Shown one piece after another: positions 26,866 to 35,545 of a stretch of 64,000 bases of DNA (position 1 is the stretch's first letter; every line of letters begins with the position of its first letter). The stretch comes from Bordetella genomosp. 11 (GTDB lineage: Bacteria > Pseudomonadota > Gammaproteobacteria > Burkholderiales > Burkholderiaceae_B): positions 1,736,001 to 1,800,000 of the forward strand of contig NZ_NEVS01000004.1 of the NCBI RefSeq assembly GCF_002261215.1. The letters are read 5' to 3'. The notes beneath the pieces are model-generated. The model had not been told where the DNA came from, made no database searches, and saw only the letters and a program-made list of their open reading frames with translations. Both the position numbers and the translations under genes were made by a program.

Positions 26866-27675
26866 ATGGCCACCACGCCCGACCTGCTCTCCAACCCTTT
26901 CCGCCAGCGGCTCGCCCAACCGGGGGTTCCGCTCGGCACCTGGCTGATGTCCGGCGCCACCAGTACGGCAGAGGCCATGGGCCGGGCCGGTTTCGACTGG
27001 CTCCTGCTGGACCTGGAACACGTGCCCGTGGACGATGCGCTGGCGCTGTATACCCTGCAGGCGATCGCCGGCACGCCGGCCTGCCCCATCGTCCGGCTGC
27101 CGGCCAACGACCCGGTGCGCGTGAAGCGGGCGCTGGACATGGGCGCCGGCACGCTGATGTTTCCCTTCATCGATACCCCCGAGCAGGCGGCGCTCGCGGT
27201 CGCCCATTCGAAATATCCGCCGCAGGGAATACGCGGCTTCGCCGCCGTGCATCGCGCCAGCGGCTATGGCACGACGCCGGACTACGGCGCGCGGGCCAAC
27301 GACTCCGTGTTCACCGTTATCCAGCTGGAAACGCCGCGGGCGATCGAAAACCTGGAAGCCATCGCCGCCGTTCCCGGCGTGGACGCGCTGTTTTTGGGCC
27401 CTGGCGATCTGTCGGCCAATATGGGCCACATCGGCAACATCACGCATCCGGAAGTCGCCGCGGTCATCGCGGATGTCGCCCGCCGAAGCCAGGCCGTGGG
27501 CATTCCCTGCGGCATCGTCGGCCCGACGCCCGAAGTGGTGGGGCGTTTCCTCGAACTGGGCTATCGCTTCGTGGCGGTGGCCTCGGACATGGGAATGATG
27601 ATGCGGCAGGCCACCGCCTTCGTCCAGGCCATACGGCCGAATCTCGCCCGGCACTTCGACAGCACCGTCTATTGA
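26866..27675 (+). CDS. HpcH/HpaI family aldolase
   Basis: Class II aldolase of 269 aa, close to 2-keto-3-deoxy-L-rhamnonate or 2-dehydro-3-deoxyglucarate aldolase. WLLLDLEHVPVD carries the general base His, IVRLPANDP the catalytic Arg, IQLETPRAI and LGPGDLSANMG the metal-binding Glu and Asp. It should cleave the 2-keto-3-deoxy acid made by the preceding dehydratase to pyruvate and an aldehyde. The ATG at 26866 fixes the usual N-terminus; the open frame upstream lies in the intergenic region and the end of the dehydratase gene. Confidence 0.93.
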   Translation: MATTPDLLSNPFRQRLAQPGVPLGTWLMSGATSTAEAMGRAGFDWLLLDLEHVPVDDALALYTLQAIAGTPACPIVRLPANDPVRVKRALDMGAGTLMFPFIDTPEQAALAVAHSKYPPQGIRGFAAVHRASGYGTTPDYGARANDSVFTVIQLETPRAIENLEAIAAVPGVDALFLGPGDLSANMGHIGNITHPEVAAVIADVARRSQAVGIPCGIVGPTPEVVGRFLELGYRFVAVASDMGMMMRQATAFVQAIRPNLARHFDSTVY

Positions 27676-27680
27676 GAGCG

Positions 27681-27700
27681 CGCGCCGCCCGCGCGGCGCG
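27681..27700. repeat. GC-rich hairpin after aldolase gene
   Basis: Arms CGCGCCGC and GCGGCGCG (8 bp) with a 4-base loop begin 5 bases after the aldolase stop. There is no T-run, so it may stabilise the 3' end of the message rather than end transcription. Confidence 0.4.
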
Positions 27701-27769
27701 TCCATCCGCCATCGCAGCGCCCGGCCGCCCCCGCGGCCTGAAACCAACAACATCCACGGAGACAACGTC

Positions 27770-28762
27770 ATGCCATTTCCCGCCCCACCCCGCCGCCGGC
27801 CGCGCGCATTTCGCGCCGCGCCCATCGCTTTCGCGCTGCTGGCGCTCGCCGGCCTTGCGGCACCCGCGGCGCGCGCGCAGGAGGATTTCCCCGCCCGCCC
27901 CGTGACCATGATCGTGCCCTTCGGCCCGGGCGGCACCTCGGACATCATGGCCCGCATCCTGCAGAAGGCGTTGACCGATACGCTGGGCAAGGCGGTCGTC
28001 ATCGAGAACCGCGCCGGGGCGGGCGGGGCCATCGGCATGTCGGAACTGGCACGGGCTCCGCGCGACGGCTACACCGTCGGCCTGAGCGTGGTGGGGCCGG
28101 AGGCCATCCAACCCGCCATCCGCAACACCGGCTATACGCCGGACAGCTTCGACCATATCTGCGGCACCTATGCCGTGCCGCTGATGATGATGGTGCCCCA
28201 GTCTTCGCCCTGGCATAGCGTGCGCGATGTGGTGGAAGCCGCGCGGCGCAAGCCCGGCACGCTGAACTACGGATCCTCGGGCACGGGTACCGTCCTGCAC
28301 CTGTCGATGCAGGGCCTGATGGACCTGGCCGGCGCCAGCGCCCTGCACGTTCCGTACAAGAGCTCCGGCGACATGGTCACCGGCCTGATGGGCGGACAGA
28401 TCGACGTCTTCAATGAAACGCCTACCGTTTCGCGCCAGTACAAGCTGCGTCCGTTGGCGGTATTCGACGACCGGCGCCTGCCTGCCTATCCGGATGTGCC
28501 GACCGCGACGGAACTCGGCTATCCCATTACGTCCACGGTATGGGGTGGGCTGATCGCGCCGCGCGGGGTGCCCGCCGCCGTGCGCGCGAAGCTGGAAGCC
28601 GCCTGCGATCGCGCCGTCCATACCCAGGCCTACCAGGACGCCGCCGCCAAGCTGGACACGCCGCTCGTCTACAAGGACGGCGCCGCGTTCGCGGATTTCG
28701 TCAAGGCGGAATATGGGCGTTATGGCGCGCTGGTGCGCAAGATGGGACTGGACAAACAGTAG
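27770..28762 (+). CDS. Bug/TctC family periplasmic solute-binding protein
   Basis: Receptor of 330 aa with a long signal peptide (Arg/Pro-rich start, cleavage near ARA-QEDFPARPV). MIVPFGPGGTSDIMARI, VVIENRAGAGG, APRDGYTVGLS and HVPYKSSGDMVTGLMGG identify it. It is the second Bug gene of the sugar-acid module, 94 bases after the aldolase, possibly for an alternative ligand. The gene for an exporter follows on the same strand. Confidence 0.92.
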   Translation: MPFPAPPRRRPRAFRAAPIAFALLALAGLAAPAARAQEDFPARPVTMIVPFGPGGTSDIMARILQKALTDTLGKAVVIENRAGAGGAIGMSELARAPRDGYTVGLSVVGPEAIQPAIRNTGYTPDSFDHICGTYAVPLMMMVPQSSPWHSVRDVVEAARRKPGTLNYGSSGTGTVLHLSMQGLMDLAGASALHVPYKSSGDMVTGLMGGQIDVFNETPTVSRQYKLRPLAVFDDRRLPAYPDVPTATELGYPITSTVWGGLIAPRGVPAAVRAKLEAACDRAVHTQAYQDAAAKLDTPLVYKDGAAFADFVKAEYGRYGALVRKMGLDKQ

Positions 28763-28934
28763 CGCGCCGGCCGATCCGCCGTGCCGCGCCGAGCTGGGCG
28801 GCCAGGGGCACACAGGCTGCATTCAGGAGCGGCTATTAAGATTGAGGCTGTACCCCTGCCTTTCATACATGAGCACCGGTGGGCTGGCCGCGAAGCGCGG
28901 TCCGCCCCCTGCCCCTTTCCCAGCCCGAGACGCA

Positions 28935-30314
28935 ATGCCACGATCCAATACCCATGCCCCCTTACTATGGATCGTCGCCGCCGGCTTTTTCATGCAGACG
29001 CTGGACACCACCATCGTCAACACGGCATTGCCCGCCATCGCCCGGGATCTGGGCGTCCCACCGCTGACCTTGAAGCCCGTGGTCGTGGCGTACATGATCA
29101 CCATGGCGATGATCATGCCGGCTTCCGGCTGGCTGGCCGATCGCTATGGCAGCCGCAAGGTTTACTTCACCGCGATCCTGGCGTTCGTGGTGGGGTCTTT
29201 TCTCTGCGCCTGTTCCGGCACGCCCACCCAGCTGGTCATGGCGCGCGTGGTGCAAGGCGCCGGGGCGTCCATGCTGCTGCCTGTCGGAAGGCTGACGGTG
29301 CTGCGCACGGTGCCGCCCTCGGCGTTCATTTCGGCCCTGGCGTTCATCGCCATCGGCGGGCAGATCGGGCCCATCTTCGGCCCGGTGCTGGGCGGCGTCT
29401 TCGTCGAAACCTTGAGCTGGCACTGGATTTTCCTGATCAATGTGCCCGTCGGCCTGGTCGGCATGTGGGCCGTCCGCCGCCATATGCCGGCGCAGGCGCG
29501 CGACGACACGCCGCCGTTCGACTTCGTCGGCTGCCTGCTCCTGGCAACGTGGCTGGTGGCGTTCTCCACGGCGCTGGACGTCCCCGCGGACACGCACGCG
29601 GGCGCCTGGGCCGCCGGCCTGCTGGCGCTGAGCGCGCTGGCTGCCGTGGGCTATTGCCTGCACGCGCGTCGCCGCAGCAATCCGCTCTTCCCCCTGAGCC
29701 TGTTCCGCGAGACGAACTACACCGTCGGCATCGCCGGCAACCTGGTCTGCCGGATCGGTGCCGCAGCGGTGCCGTTCCTGCTGCCGTTGATGATGCAGCT
29801 GGGCATGGGCTACACGCCTTTGCACTCCGGACTGATGCTGGTCCCCGTCGCCGCCGCCGGGGCCGTATCCAAATCGTGGGTATCGCCATTGCTCAAGCGC
29901 TATGGCTATTCCCGCTTTCTTATCGCCAATACGCTGTTCGTCGGCTTCTGGATCATTTCCTTTGCCCTGTTCTCGCGCGACTGGCCGCTTTGGCTGCAGA
30001 TCGTGCAACTGGCCGCCTTCGGACTGGGCAACTCCATGCAGTACTCGGCCATGAACAGCGTCACGCTGACGTCGCTGAGCCCGCAGCAGGCGGGTCCTGG
30101 CAACAGCCTTTTCTCGATGTTCCAGATGGTGGCGATGGGATTGGGCGTGACGGTGGGCGGCGCCTTGGTCACGCTGCTCGCGGGACCCGAGCGGCACCTG
30201 GCGCCGGCCTTTGCCTGGTCCTTCGTCTGCGTGGGCCTGATTACCTGGCTGTCGGCGCTGGTATGGCGGCGGCTGGACGGCGGCAAGCTTGCCGCCGGGC
30301 TCAATCCCGCCTGA
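28935..30314 (+). CDS. MFS transporter, DHA2 (MdtD/EmrB-like)
   Basis: Inner-membrane protein of 459 aa with about 13-14 hydrophobic segments. DTTIVNTALPAIARDLG in the first helix is the DHA2 D1 motif; SGWLADRYGSRKV is motif A; GPVLGGVFVE is motif C-like. E. coli MdtD is 471 aa. The ATG at 28935 leads straight into helix 1; frames open further upstream add non-conserved residues. Likely proton-driven efflux. The 172-base upstream gap shows no clear operator. The integrase gene follows closely or overlaps. Confidence 0.9.
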   Translation: MPRSNTHAPLLWIVAAGFFMQTLDTTIVNTALPAIARDLGVPPLTLKPVVVAYMITMAMIMPASGWLADRYGSRKVYFTAILAFVVGSFLCACSGTPTQLVMARVVQGAGASMLLPVGRLTVLRTVPPSAFISALAFIAIGGQIGPIFGPVLGGVFVETLSWHWIFLINVPVGLVGMWAVRRHMPAQARDDTPPFDFVGCLLLATWLVAFSTALDVPADTHAGAWAAGLLALSALAAVGYCLHARRRSNPLFPLSLFRETNYTVGIAGNLVCRIGAAAVPFLLPLMMQLGMGYTPLHSGLMLVPVAAAGAVSKSWVSPLLKRYGYSRFLIANTLFVGFWIISFALFSRDWPLWLQIVQLAAFGLGNSMQYSAMNSVTLTSLSPQQAGPGNSLFSMFQMVAMGLGVTVGGALVTLLAGPERHLAPAFAWSFVCVGLITWLSALVWRRLDGGKLAAGLNPA

Positions 30315-30360
30315 CGGGGCGGTACCATATCGGCCAGTCCACCGATACGTAGTCCAGCGC

Positions 30361-31518
30361 ATGCAAGCCAGACGGGCCCGACAAGGGGAGTTGGCCATCC
30401 CGAAGACCGGCACGCCCCCACGGGGAGCCACGGGCGCGGATGTCGATCCAGGTATCACGCTCGCGGATGCGCACTGCGCGGATTTCGATTGGGATGCACC
30501 GTCCGCGAGCGCCCAGGCGGCGCGCGCGCTGCTGGGCGAAGGCGCATCGCCGCACACGGTGGCGTCCTATCGCGCCGCGGCGCGCTATCTGGCCGCCTGG
30601 CACGGGCAACGGCTGGGTACGCCGCTTTCGCTGCCGGTCCCGGTACGCGCGGTCATTCTGTTCATCACGGATCACCTGCAGCACACCAGCGGGACCGGTC
30701 TCGCGCATGGCCTGCCGGCGGACGCCGATGCGGCGCTGGTTGCCCTGGGCGTCAAGGCGCGCCCCGGCCCGCTGGCCTTGTCCACGGTACAACACCGCCT
30801 GGCGGTGCTATCCGAAGCCCATCGAACGCGGGACCTGCCCAACCCCTGCCGCAGCCGCGCCGTGCAGACGCTGATGGCGCGCACGCGCGCGGCTTACGCC
30901 AGGCGCGGCGTGCGGGCGGCGAAGCAGCCGGCCCTGACGCGAGAACCGCTGGAACAGCTGCTGGCCACCTGCGACGACTCGCTGATCGGTTTGCGCGACC
31001 GCGCGCTGCTGCTGTTTGCGTGGGCCAGCGGCGGCCGGCGGCGCTCCGAAGTGATCGCCGCGCGCGTCGACGACCTGCAGCCGGCGCCGGAAGGCTACGT
31101 CTATATCCTGCGCCAGTCCAAGACCCACCAGGACGGCGCCGAGCACGCGGATATGTACAAGCCCGTGGTCGGGCGCGCGGCGCAGGCCCTGGACGCCTGG
31201 CTGCGCGCCGCCGGCATCGCCGGCGGCCCGTTGTTCCGCCGCGTGCGCCGTGGCGGCGTGGTGGGCGCGGAAGGACTCAGCGGCGAAGCGGTGCGCCGCA
31301 TCGTGAAGCAGCGCTGCCGGTTGGCCGGCCTGGACGAGCGCTATGCCGCCCACAGCCTGCGCGCGGGTTTCGTCACCGAGGCGGGACGCCAGGGCGTGCC
31401 CCTGGCCGAGGTCATGGCGATGACCGGACATGCCAGCGTGAATAGCGTGGTCGGGTATCACCGCGCCGGCGCCGCGCCGACGCTGCGCGCGGCGCGGCTG
31501 CTGGACGAGTCTCGCTGA
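30361..31518 (+). CDS. Stand-alone tyrosine recombinase/integrase
   Basis: Site-specific recombinase of about 385 aa. An N-terminal SAM-like DNA-binding domain (SPHTVASYRAAARYLAAWH) precedes the catalytic domain, whose residues are all visible: Arg in SGGRRRSEV, Lys in QSKTHQDG, His and Arg in HSLRAGF, His in MTGHAS and the nucleophilic Tyr in VGYHRAG. The start is uncertain; an upstream ATG at 30289 overlaps the MFS gene. No phage genes, direct repeats or tRNA attachment site are seen beside it. It is either a resident recombinase of unknown role or the relic of a lost element. Confidence 0.88.
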   Translation: MQARRARQGELAIPKTGTPPRGATGADVDPGITLADAHCADFDWDAPSASAQAARALLGEGASPHTVASYRAAARYLAAWHGQRLGTPLSLPVPVRAVILFITDHLQHTSGTGLAHGLPADADAALVALGVKARPGPLALSTVQHRLAVLSEAHRTRDLPNPCRSRAVQTLMARTRAAYARRGVRAAKQPALTREPLEQLLATCDDSLIGLRDRALLLFAWASGGRRRSEVIAARVDDLQPAPEGYVYILRQSKTHQDGAEHADMYKPVVGRAAQALDAWLRAAGIAGGPLFRRVRRGGVVGAEGLSGEAVRRIVKQRCRLAGLDERYAAHSLRAGFVTEAGRQGVPLAEVMAMTGHASVNSVVGYHRAGAAPTLRAARLLDESR

Positions 31519-31603
31519 TCCGCACGGCAGCCGCGGTACAGCCTGTCCCGCCACCGCGGCGGATAGCCCGCGGCCGCTGCCGCCAGGGCACGGCGACCGC
31601 CCT

Positions 31604-32323
31604 TCAGGCCTGTCCGCGCCGCAGCAGCGCCTGGATATAACGGCCGGCTTCCAGGATGTCGCAACGGATGGCGCGCGCCGTGCCGTCGGCGTCGTTGCGC
31701 GCCAGGGCCTCCACGGCTTCGGCGTGATAGTCCATCTGCTTCAGGTAAGGCACGTACTCCGCCAGCACCAGGTTCAGGACCGGCCCGCACCGCAGCCACA
31801 GCGTTTCGATGGCATCCTCGATGATGTCCATGCCGCTCAACGCGTAGATGTGAAAGTGGAACCGGCGATGGACATCCAGGTAGCCCTGGTGCCCCTCCAC
31901 ATCGATCAGCCGCTTCATATCGGCCAGCAGGCCGCGCAGCGTGGCGATGTCCTCCGGCGTCGCATGCGCGGCGGCTTCATACGCGGCGCGGCTTTCCAGT
32001 TCCGCCCGCATGATCAGCAGTTGCCGCAACTGGTCGGCGTCCACCTCGGGCACGACCGCCCCGCCGCCCTGCCCGCCGGTGCCCCGGCGCAGGATGCGTT
32101 CGGCGACCAGGTGATTCACCGCGTCTCGCACCGGCGTCAGGCTGATGCCCAGTTCCGCCGCGACATCGCGCAGCAGGATGCGGTGCCCCGGTTCGTAGCG
32201 GCCGCTCAACAGGGCGTCGCGCAGGGCGGCATAGGCGCGATCCCACAGGGTTTCGCGATCTATGGGCTGCAGCGCGGGCGGCTTGGTACCGCCCGCCGCG
32301 CCGGCGCCTTTCAAAGAGGACAT
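31604..32323 (-). CDS. GntR family regulator, FadR/FCD type
   Basis: Regulator of 239 aa. Winged helix-turn-helix: LRDVAAELGISLTPVRDAV at about 52-70. The C-terminal FCD domain includes the metal-site pattern DVHRRFHFHIYAL and a late YHAEAVEALARND. It is divergent from the Bug/enolase-superfamily set; the gap holds a palindromic site. It is a likely repressor that responds to a sugar acid or its keto-acid product. Confidence 0.92.
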   Translation of the reverse strand: MSSLKGAGAAGGTKPPALQPIDRETLWDRAYAALRDALLSGRYEPGHRILLRDVAAELGISLTPVRDAVNHLVAERILRRGTGGQGGGAVVPEVDADQLRQLLIMRAELESRAAYEAAAHATPEDIATLRGLLADMKRLIDVEGHQGYLDVHRRFHFHIYALSGMDIIEDAIETLWLRCGPVLNLVLAEYVPYLKQMDYHAEAVEALARNDADGTARAIRCDILEAGRYIQALLRRGQA

Positions 32324-32433
32324 CTGGCTACCTTTTTTGTTCGGGGTCGTTGAACCGCCCTATTTTCGCACCTTCGGGCCGCCTGGCGGGCATAAGTCCA
32401 GGGCTGTCGGGTCGGCCGGACGGATGATTGTTA

Positions 32434-32447
32434 TTTGTTATAACGAA
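32434..32447. promoter_or_regulatory. Palindromic putative GntR operator
   Basis: TTTGTTATAACGAA has a perfect 8-bp core GTTATAAC and outer symmetry at 12 of 14 positions. It lies in an AT-rich patch between the GntR gene and the divergent Bug gene, 79 bases before the latter. Confidence 0.55.
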
Positions 32448-32525
32448 TGATAGTATCCCCTCGACGGTGGCCGAAGAGCCGCGCCCTGCGCCCCCAACCG
32501 GGCGCCCCAAACGGAGGAGACCCGC

Positions 32526-33491
32526 ATGACCTTGCTATCCCGACTGGCAGGCGCCCTGGCGTGCGCCTGCGCCATCGCCGGCGCGCACGCCGCGCCCGAC
32601 AATTTCCCCGACCGCAGCATCCGGTTCATCATTCCGTGGAACGCCGGGGGATCGAACGACATCGCCGCACGCGAACTGCAGCAGATCGTCGCCGAACAAC
32701 AGAAAATCACCCTGATCGTCGAAAACGCGCCGGGCGCCACCGGCGCGATCGGCCTGGGCAAGGTGGCGGCGTCGCCGCCCGACGGCTACGTCGTCGGCAT
32801 GGGCACCAGTTCGACCCTGGCGCAGATCGCGCAGAACCTGACGCCGCTGCGCAACGAACAGTTCGCCCATATCGCCCGCGTATCGACCGACCCGCTGATC
32901 CTGCTCGTGCCCAAGGACGGCCCCGCCAACCTGGAGGAATTCCTGGCCCACATGAAGCAGAACCCGGGCAAGGTATCCATCGGCACGCCGGGCACCAACA
33001 ACCTGAACCACATCTTCGCCGAGATGACCGCGCGCGCGGCGGGCGTGGGCTATGTCAACGTGCCCTATCCCGGCGGTTCGCGCGTCATCGCCGACCTGGC
33101 GGGCAGGCAGATCCAGGCCGCGGTGCTCAAGCCCTCGGAAAGCAAGGGCCAGATCGACGCGGGCTATGTGCGGCCGATCGCCGTCTTCAGCAACGAACGG
33201 CTGCAGGTCTACCCCGATGTGCCGACGTTCAAGGAAAAGGGCTACGACGTTTATCCGTACGGCCCGCTGGTGCAGATGGCCTATGTCGTCGCCCCCGCCG
33301 GCATCCCGCCCCAGGTGCGCCAGCGCCTGATCGATATCTTCTCGCAGGCCATCCAGAGCGAGAAGTTCAAGACCTTCGCCCAGCAGAACGGCTTCCTGGT
33401 CGACGACATGAAAGGCCAGGCGCTGGACACCGAAGTCCGCGATGTCCAGGCCACGCTGAACAGCGTGGCAACCAAGGTTTTCAAGCACTGA
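32526..33491 (+). CDS. Bug/TctC family periplasmic solute-binding protein
   Basis: Receptor of 321 aa; signal peptide cleaved near AHA-APDNFPDRS. The nucleotide context GGAGGAGACCCGC-ATG fixes the start. It has FIIPWNAGGSNDIAAREL, LIVENAPGATG and SPPDGYVVGMG, more divergent from consensus than the other seven. Its stop is 7 bases before the first enolase-superfamily gene, so it is translationally linked to the sugar-acid enzymes. Confidence 0.91.
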   Translation: MTLLSRLAGALACACAIAGAHAAPDNFPDRSIRFIIPWNAGGSNDIAARELQQIVAEQQKITLIVENAPGATGAIGLGKVAASPPDGYVVGMGTSSTLAQIAQNLTPLRNEQFAHIARVSTDPLILLVPKDGPANLEEFLAHMKQNPGKVSIGTPGTNNLNHIFAEMTARAAGVGYVNVPYPGGSRVIADLAGRQIQAAVLKPSESKGQIDAGYVRPIAVFSNERLQVYPDVPTFKEKGYDVYPYGPLVQMAYVVAPAGIPPQVRQRLIDIFSQAIQSEKFKTFAQQNGFLVDDMKGQALDTEVRDVQATLNSVATKVFKH

Positions 33492-33498
33492 GGAAACA

Positions 33499-34641
33499 AT
33501 GAGCACAATCAAGAAAGTGACCTGCCACGTCGTCGCCGCGCCCATCGAACGGCCATTCACCTCTTCGCGTGGCTGGCTGTACAAGACGCGCGGCTCTTGC
33601 ATCGTCGAGATCGAGACCGCCGACGGCGTGGTGGGCTGGGGCGAATGCTACGGACCGGCGCAGGTGGCGCGCGCCTATATCGAATCGCAGTACGGCCCGC
33701 GCATCGTCGGCCGCGATGCCTTCGACGTGGAGGTCATCTGGGAAGACCTCTACAACCGCATCAAGGACTACGGCAATACGGGCATGGCGATATCGGCGCT
33801 GAGCGGCATCGATATCGCGCTGTGGGACATCATCGGCAAGGTGTGCGGCAAGCCCGTGCACAAGCTGATCGGCGGCGCGTACCGCACCGAGGTCCAGTCC
33901 TATGCCACGGGCCTGTACTTCATCGATATGGATCGCCTGATCGAAGAAGCCGTGGAAGAGGCCAGGGAATACGTGGACCAGGGTTTCCAGGCGATCAAGA
34001 TGAAGATCGGCCTGGGATCGCCCAAGCTGGATATCCAGCGGGTGGCGGCGGTGCGCGAAGCGGTGGGCGACGATGTCCGCCTGATGGTGGACGCGAACCA
34101 TTGCTTCACCGTGCCTGCCGCCATCCGCCTGGGCCGCGAGCTGGAGCGCCTGAACATCGAGTGGTTCGAAGAGCCGATTTCGCCCGAAGACCTGGACGGA
34201 TACGTCGAGGTCACGCGCGCGCTGGACATCGCCGTGGCCGGCGGCGAAAACGAATTCACGCGCTGGGGTTTTCGCGACATCGTCGCGCGCAAGGCCATGG
34301 ACATCGTGCAGCCCGACGTATGCGCGGCCGGCGGGATCAGCGAATGCCGCAAGATCGCGGCGCTGGCCATCTCGCATGGCGTGGAGTGCGTGCCGCATGC
34401 CTGGGGTTCGGCGATCGGCCTGGCCGCCACGCTGCATTTCCTGGCCGCCCTGCCCGACCAGCCGCCCAGCTTCCGGCCCATGCCGCCATTGCTCGAATTC
34501 GAGCAATGCGAAAACCCCTTCCGCGACCTGCTGACCGTCGAGCCCATCGAGCAGCGGCGCGGTGTCGTGCAAATCCCCACCGGTCCGGGGCTGGGCATCG
34601 AGATCAAGCGCGACGTGCTCGATCGCTACCGCGTCGCCTGA
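33499..34641 (+). CDS. Mandelate racemase/muconate lactonizing enzyme family protein (MR subgroup, KxK)
   Basis: Enolase-superfamily enzyme of 380 aa with all landmarks of the mandelate racemase subgroup. Catalytic K167-M-K169 (AIKMKIGLG), metal ligands D198 (LMVDANH), E224 (WFEEP) and E250 (AGGENEF), and the D273/H300 dyad (IVQPDVCAAGG, VECVPHAWG). Most relatives with this arrangement dehydrate sugar acids to 2-keto-3-deoxy acids; a racemase is possible. It is followed 7 bases later by an FAH-family hydrolase, which supports a dehydratase role. Confidence 0.92.
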   Translation: MSTIKKVTCHVVAAPIERPFTSSRGWLYKTRGSCIVEIETADGVVGWGECYGPAQVARAYIESQYGPRIVGRDAFDVEVIWEDLYNRIKDYGNTGMAISALSGIDIALWDIIGKVCGKPVHKLIGGAYRTEVQSYATGLYFIDMDRLIEEAVEEAREYVDQGFQAIKMKIGLGSPKLDIQRVAAVREAVGDDVRLMVDANHCFTVPAAIRLGRELERLNIEWFEEPISPEDLDGYVEVTRALDIAVAGGENEFTRWGFRDIVARKAMDIVQPDVCAAGGISECRKIAALAISHGVECVPHAWGSAIGLAATLHFLAALPDQPPSFRPMPPLLEFEQCENPFRDLLTVEPIEQRRGVVQIPTGPGLGIEIKRDVLDRYRVA

Positions 34642-34648
34642 GGCCGCC

Positions 34649-35545
34649 ATGCGATTCGTTTCCTTCTACCGCGCCGACGGCCGCGCGGTGCCCGGCTTCA
34701 TCGACCAGGACCATTCCGGCGCCGCCTGCGTGGTCGACGTCACGCTGCCCGGCAACGATCCATGGGCGGCCGCGCTGCCGCCCGACATGCTGTCCTGGGT
34801 CGACATGGGCCTGGACCGCCTGGCGGCGCGGCTGCGCGACTGCCGGTTTGCCGCCGGCGCGCGCATTCCGCTGGGCGACGGGCGGCTGGCGGCGCCCTTG
34901 CCCAGGCCCGGCAAGATCGTCGGCGCGGCATTCAACTATCGCGACGCCTTGCGGGAGCGCGACATGGCGCCGCCCGCCACGCCGGTGATTTTCATCAAGT
35001 CCGGCCGCACCGTCATCGGGCCGGACCAGCCCGTGCGCCTGGCGGCCGACGTCGGCAATGTCACCTACGAGGCGGAACTGGCGGTGGTGATCGGCCGTAC
35101 CGCCCTGCGCATCGACGCGGCGCAGGCGCCGGCCCACATCGCGGGCTACCTGACGCTGAACGATGTCAGCGCCAGCGACATGGTGCGCGCCGACAAAGCC
35201 TTCGTGCGCGGCAAGAACCAACCCACCTTCTGTCCCTGCGGTCCCTGGATCGCCACGCCGGACGAGGTCGCCGAGCCCGGGGCACTGGCGGTCACGCTGC
35301 GGCTGGACGGCACGCTGCGCCAGGCCGGCAATACCGCCGACCTGGTGTTCGGCGTCGCCGAGCTGATCGCGTATGCCTCCACCCAGATGCCCCTGGACCC
35401 GGGCGATATCATTGCAACCGGCACGCCCGCCGGCGTGGCCGCCTCCCACCAACCCGCGGCATGGCTGCGGCCCGGCTCGGCGATGGTCGCCGAAGTCCAG
35501 GGCCTGGGCGCGCTGCGCAACCCGATCACAACGGACGATTCCTGA
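34649..35545 (+). CDS. Fumarylacetoacetate hydrolase family protein
   Basis: Enzyme of 298 aa. GKIVGAAFNYRDALRERD, YEAELAVVIGR and YLTLNDVSASDM with metal-binding Glu and Asp, and GDIIATGTPAGVA, are FAH-family signatures. Some members split 2,4-diketo-3-deoxy sugar acids to pyruvate plus a hydroxy acid, a role that would fit between the dehydratases and the 2-hydroxyacid dehydrogenase here. The next gene starts within its stop codon (TGATG). Confidence 0.9.
   Translation: MRFVSFYRADGRAVPGFIDQDHSGAACVVDVTLPGNDPWAAALPPDMLSWVDMGLDRLAARLRDCRFAAGARIPLGDGRLAAPLPRPGKIVGAAFNYRDALRERDMAPPATPVIFIKSGRTVIGPDQPVRLAADVGNVTYEAELAVVIGRTALRIDAAQAPAHIAGYLTLNDVSASDMVRADKAFVRGKNQPTFCPCGPWIATPDEVAEPGALAVTLRLDGTLRQAGNTADLVFGVAELIAYASTQMPLDPGDIIATGTPAGVAASHQPAAWLRPGSAMVAEVQGLGALRNPITTDDS

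Noticed and set aside
28842..28870. A TTGAGG / CATACA promoter-like pair before the MFS gene
   Set aside because: The -10 element matches only about half of the consensus, so I did not list it as a promoter.
28713..31604. Prophage or integrative element around the integrase
   Set aside because: No phage, plasmid or conjugation genes, no tRNA and no flanking repeats are visible. Neighbouring genes have the same GC-rich codon use as the rest.
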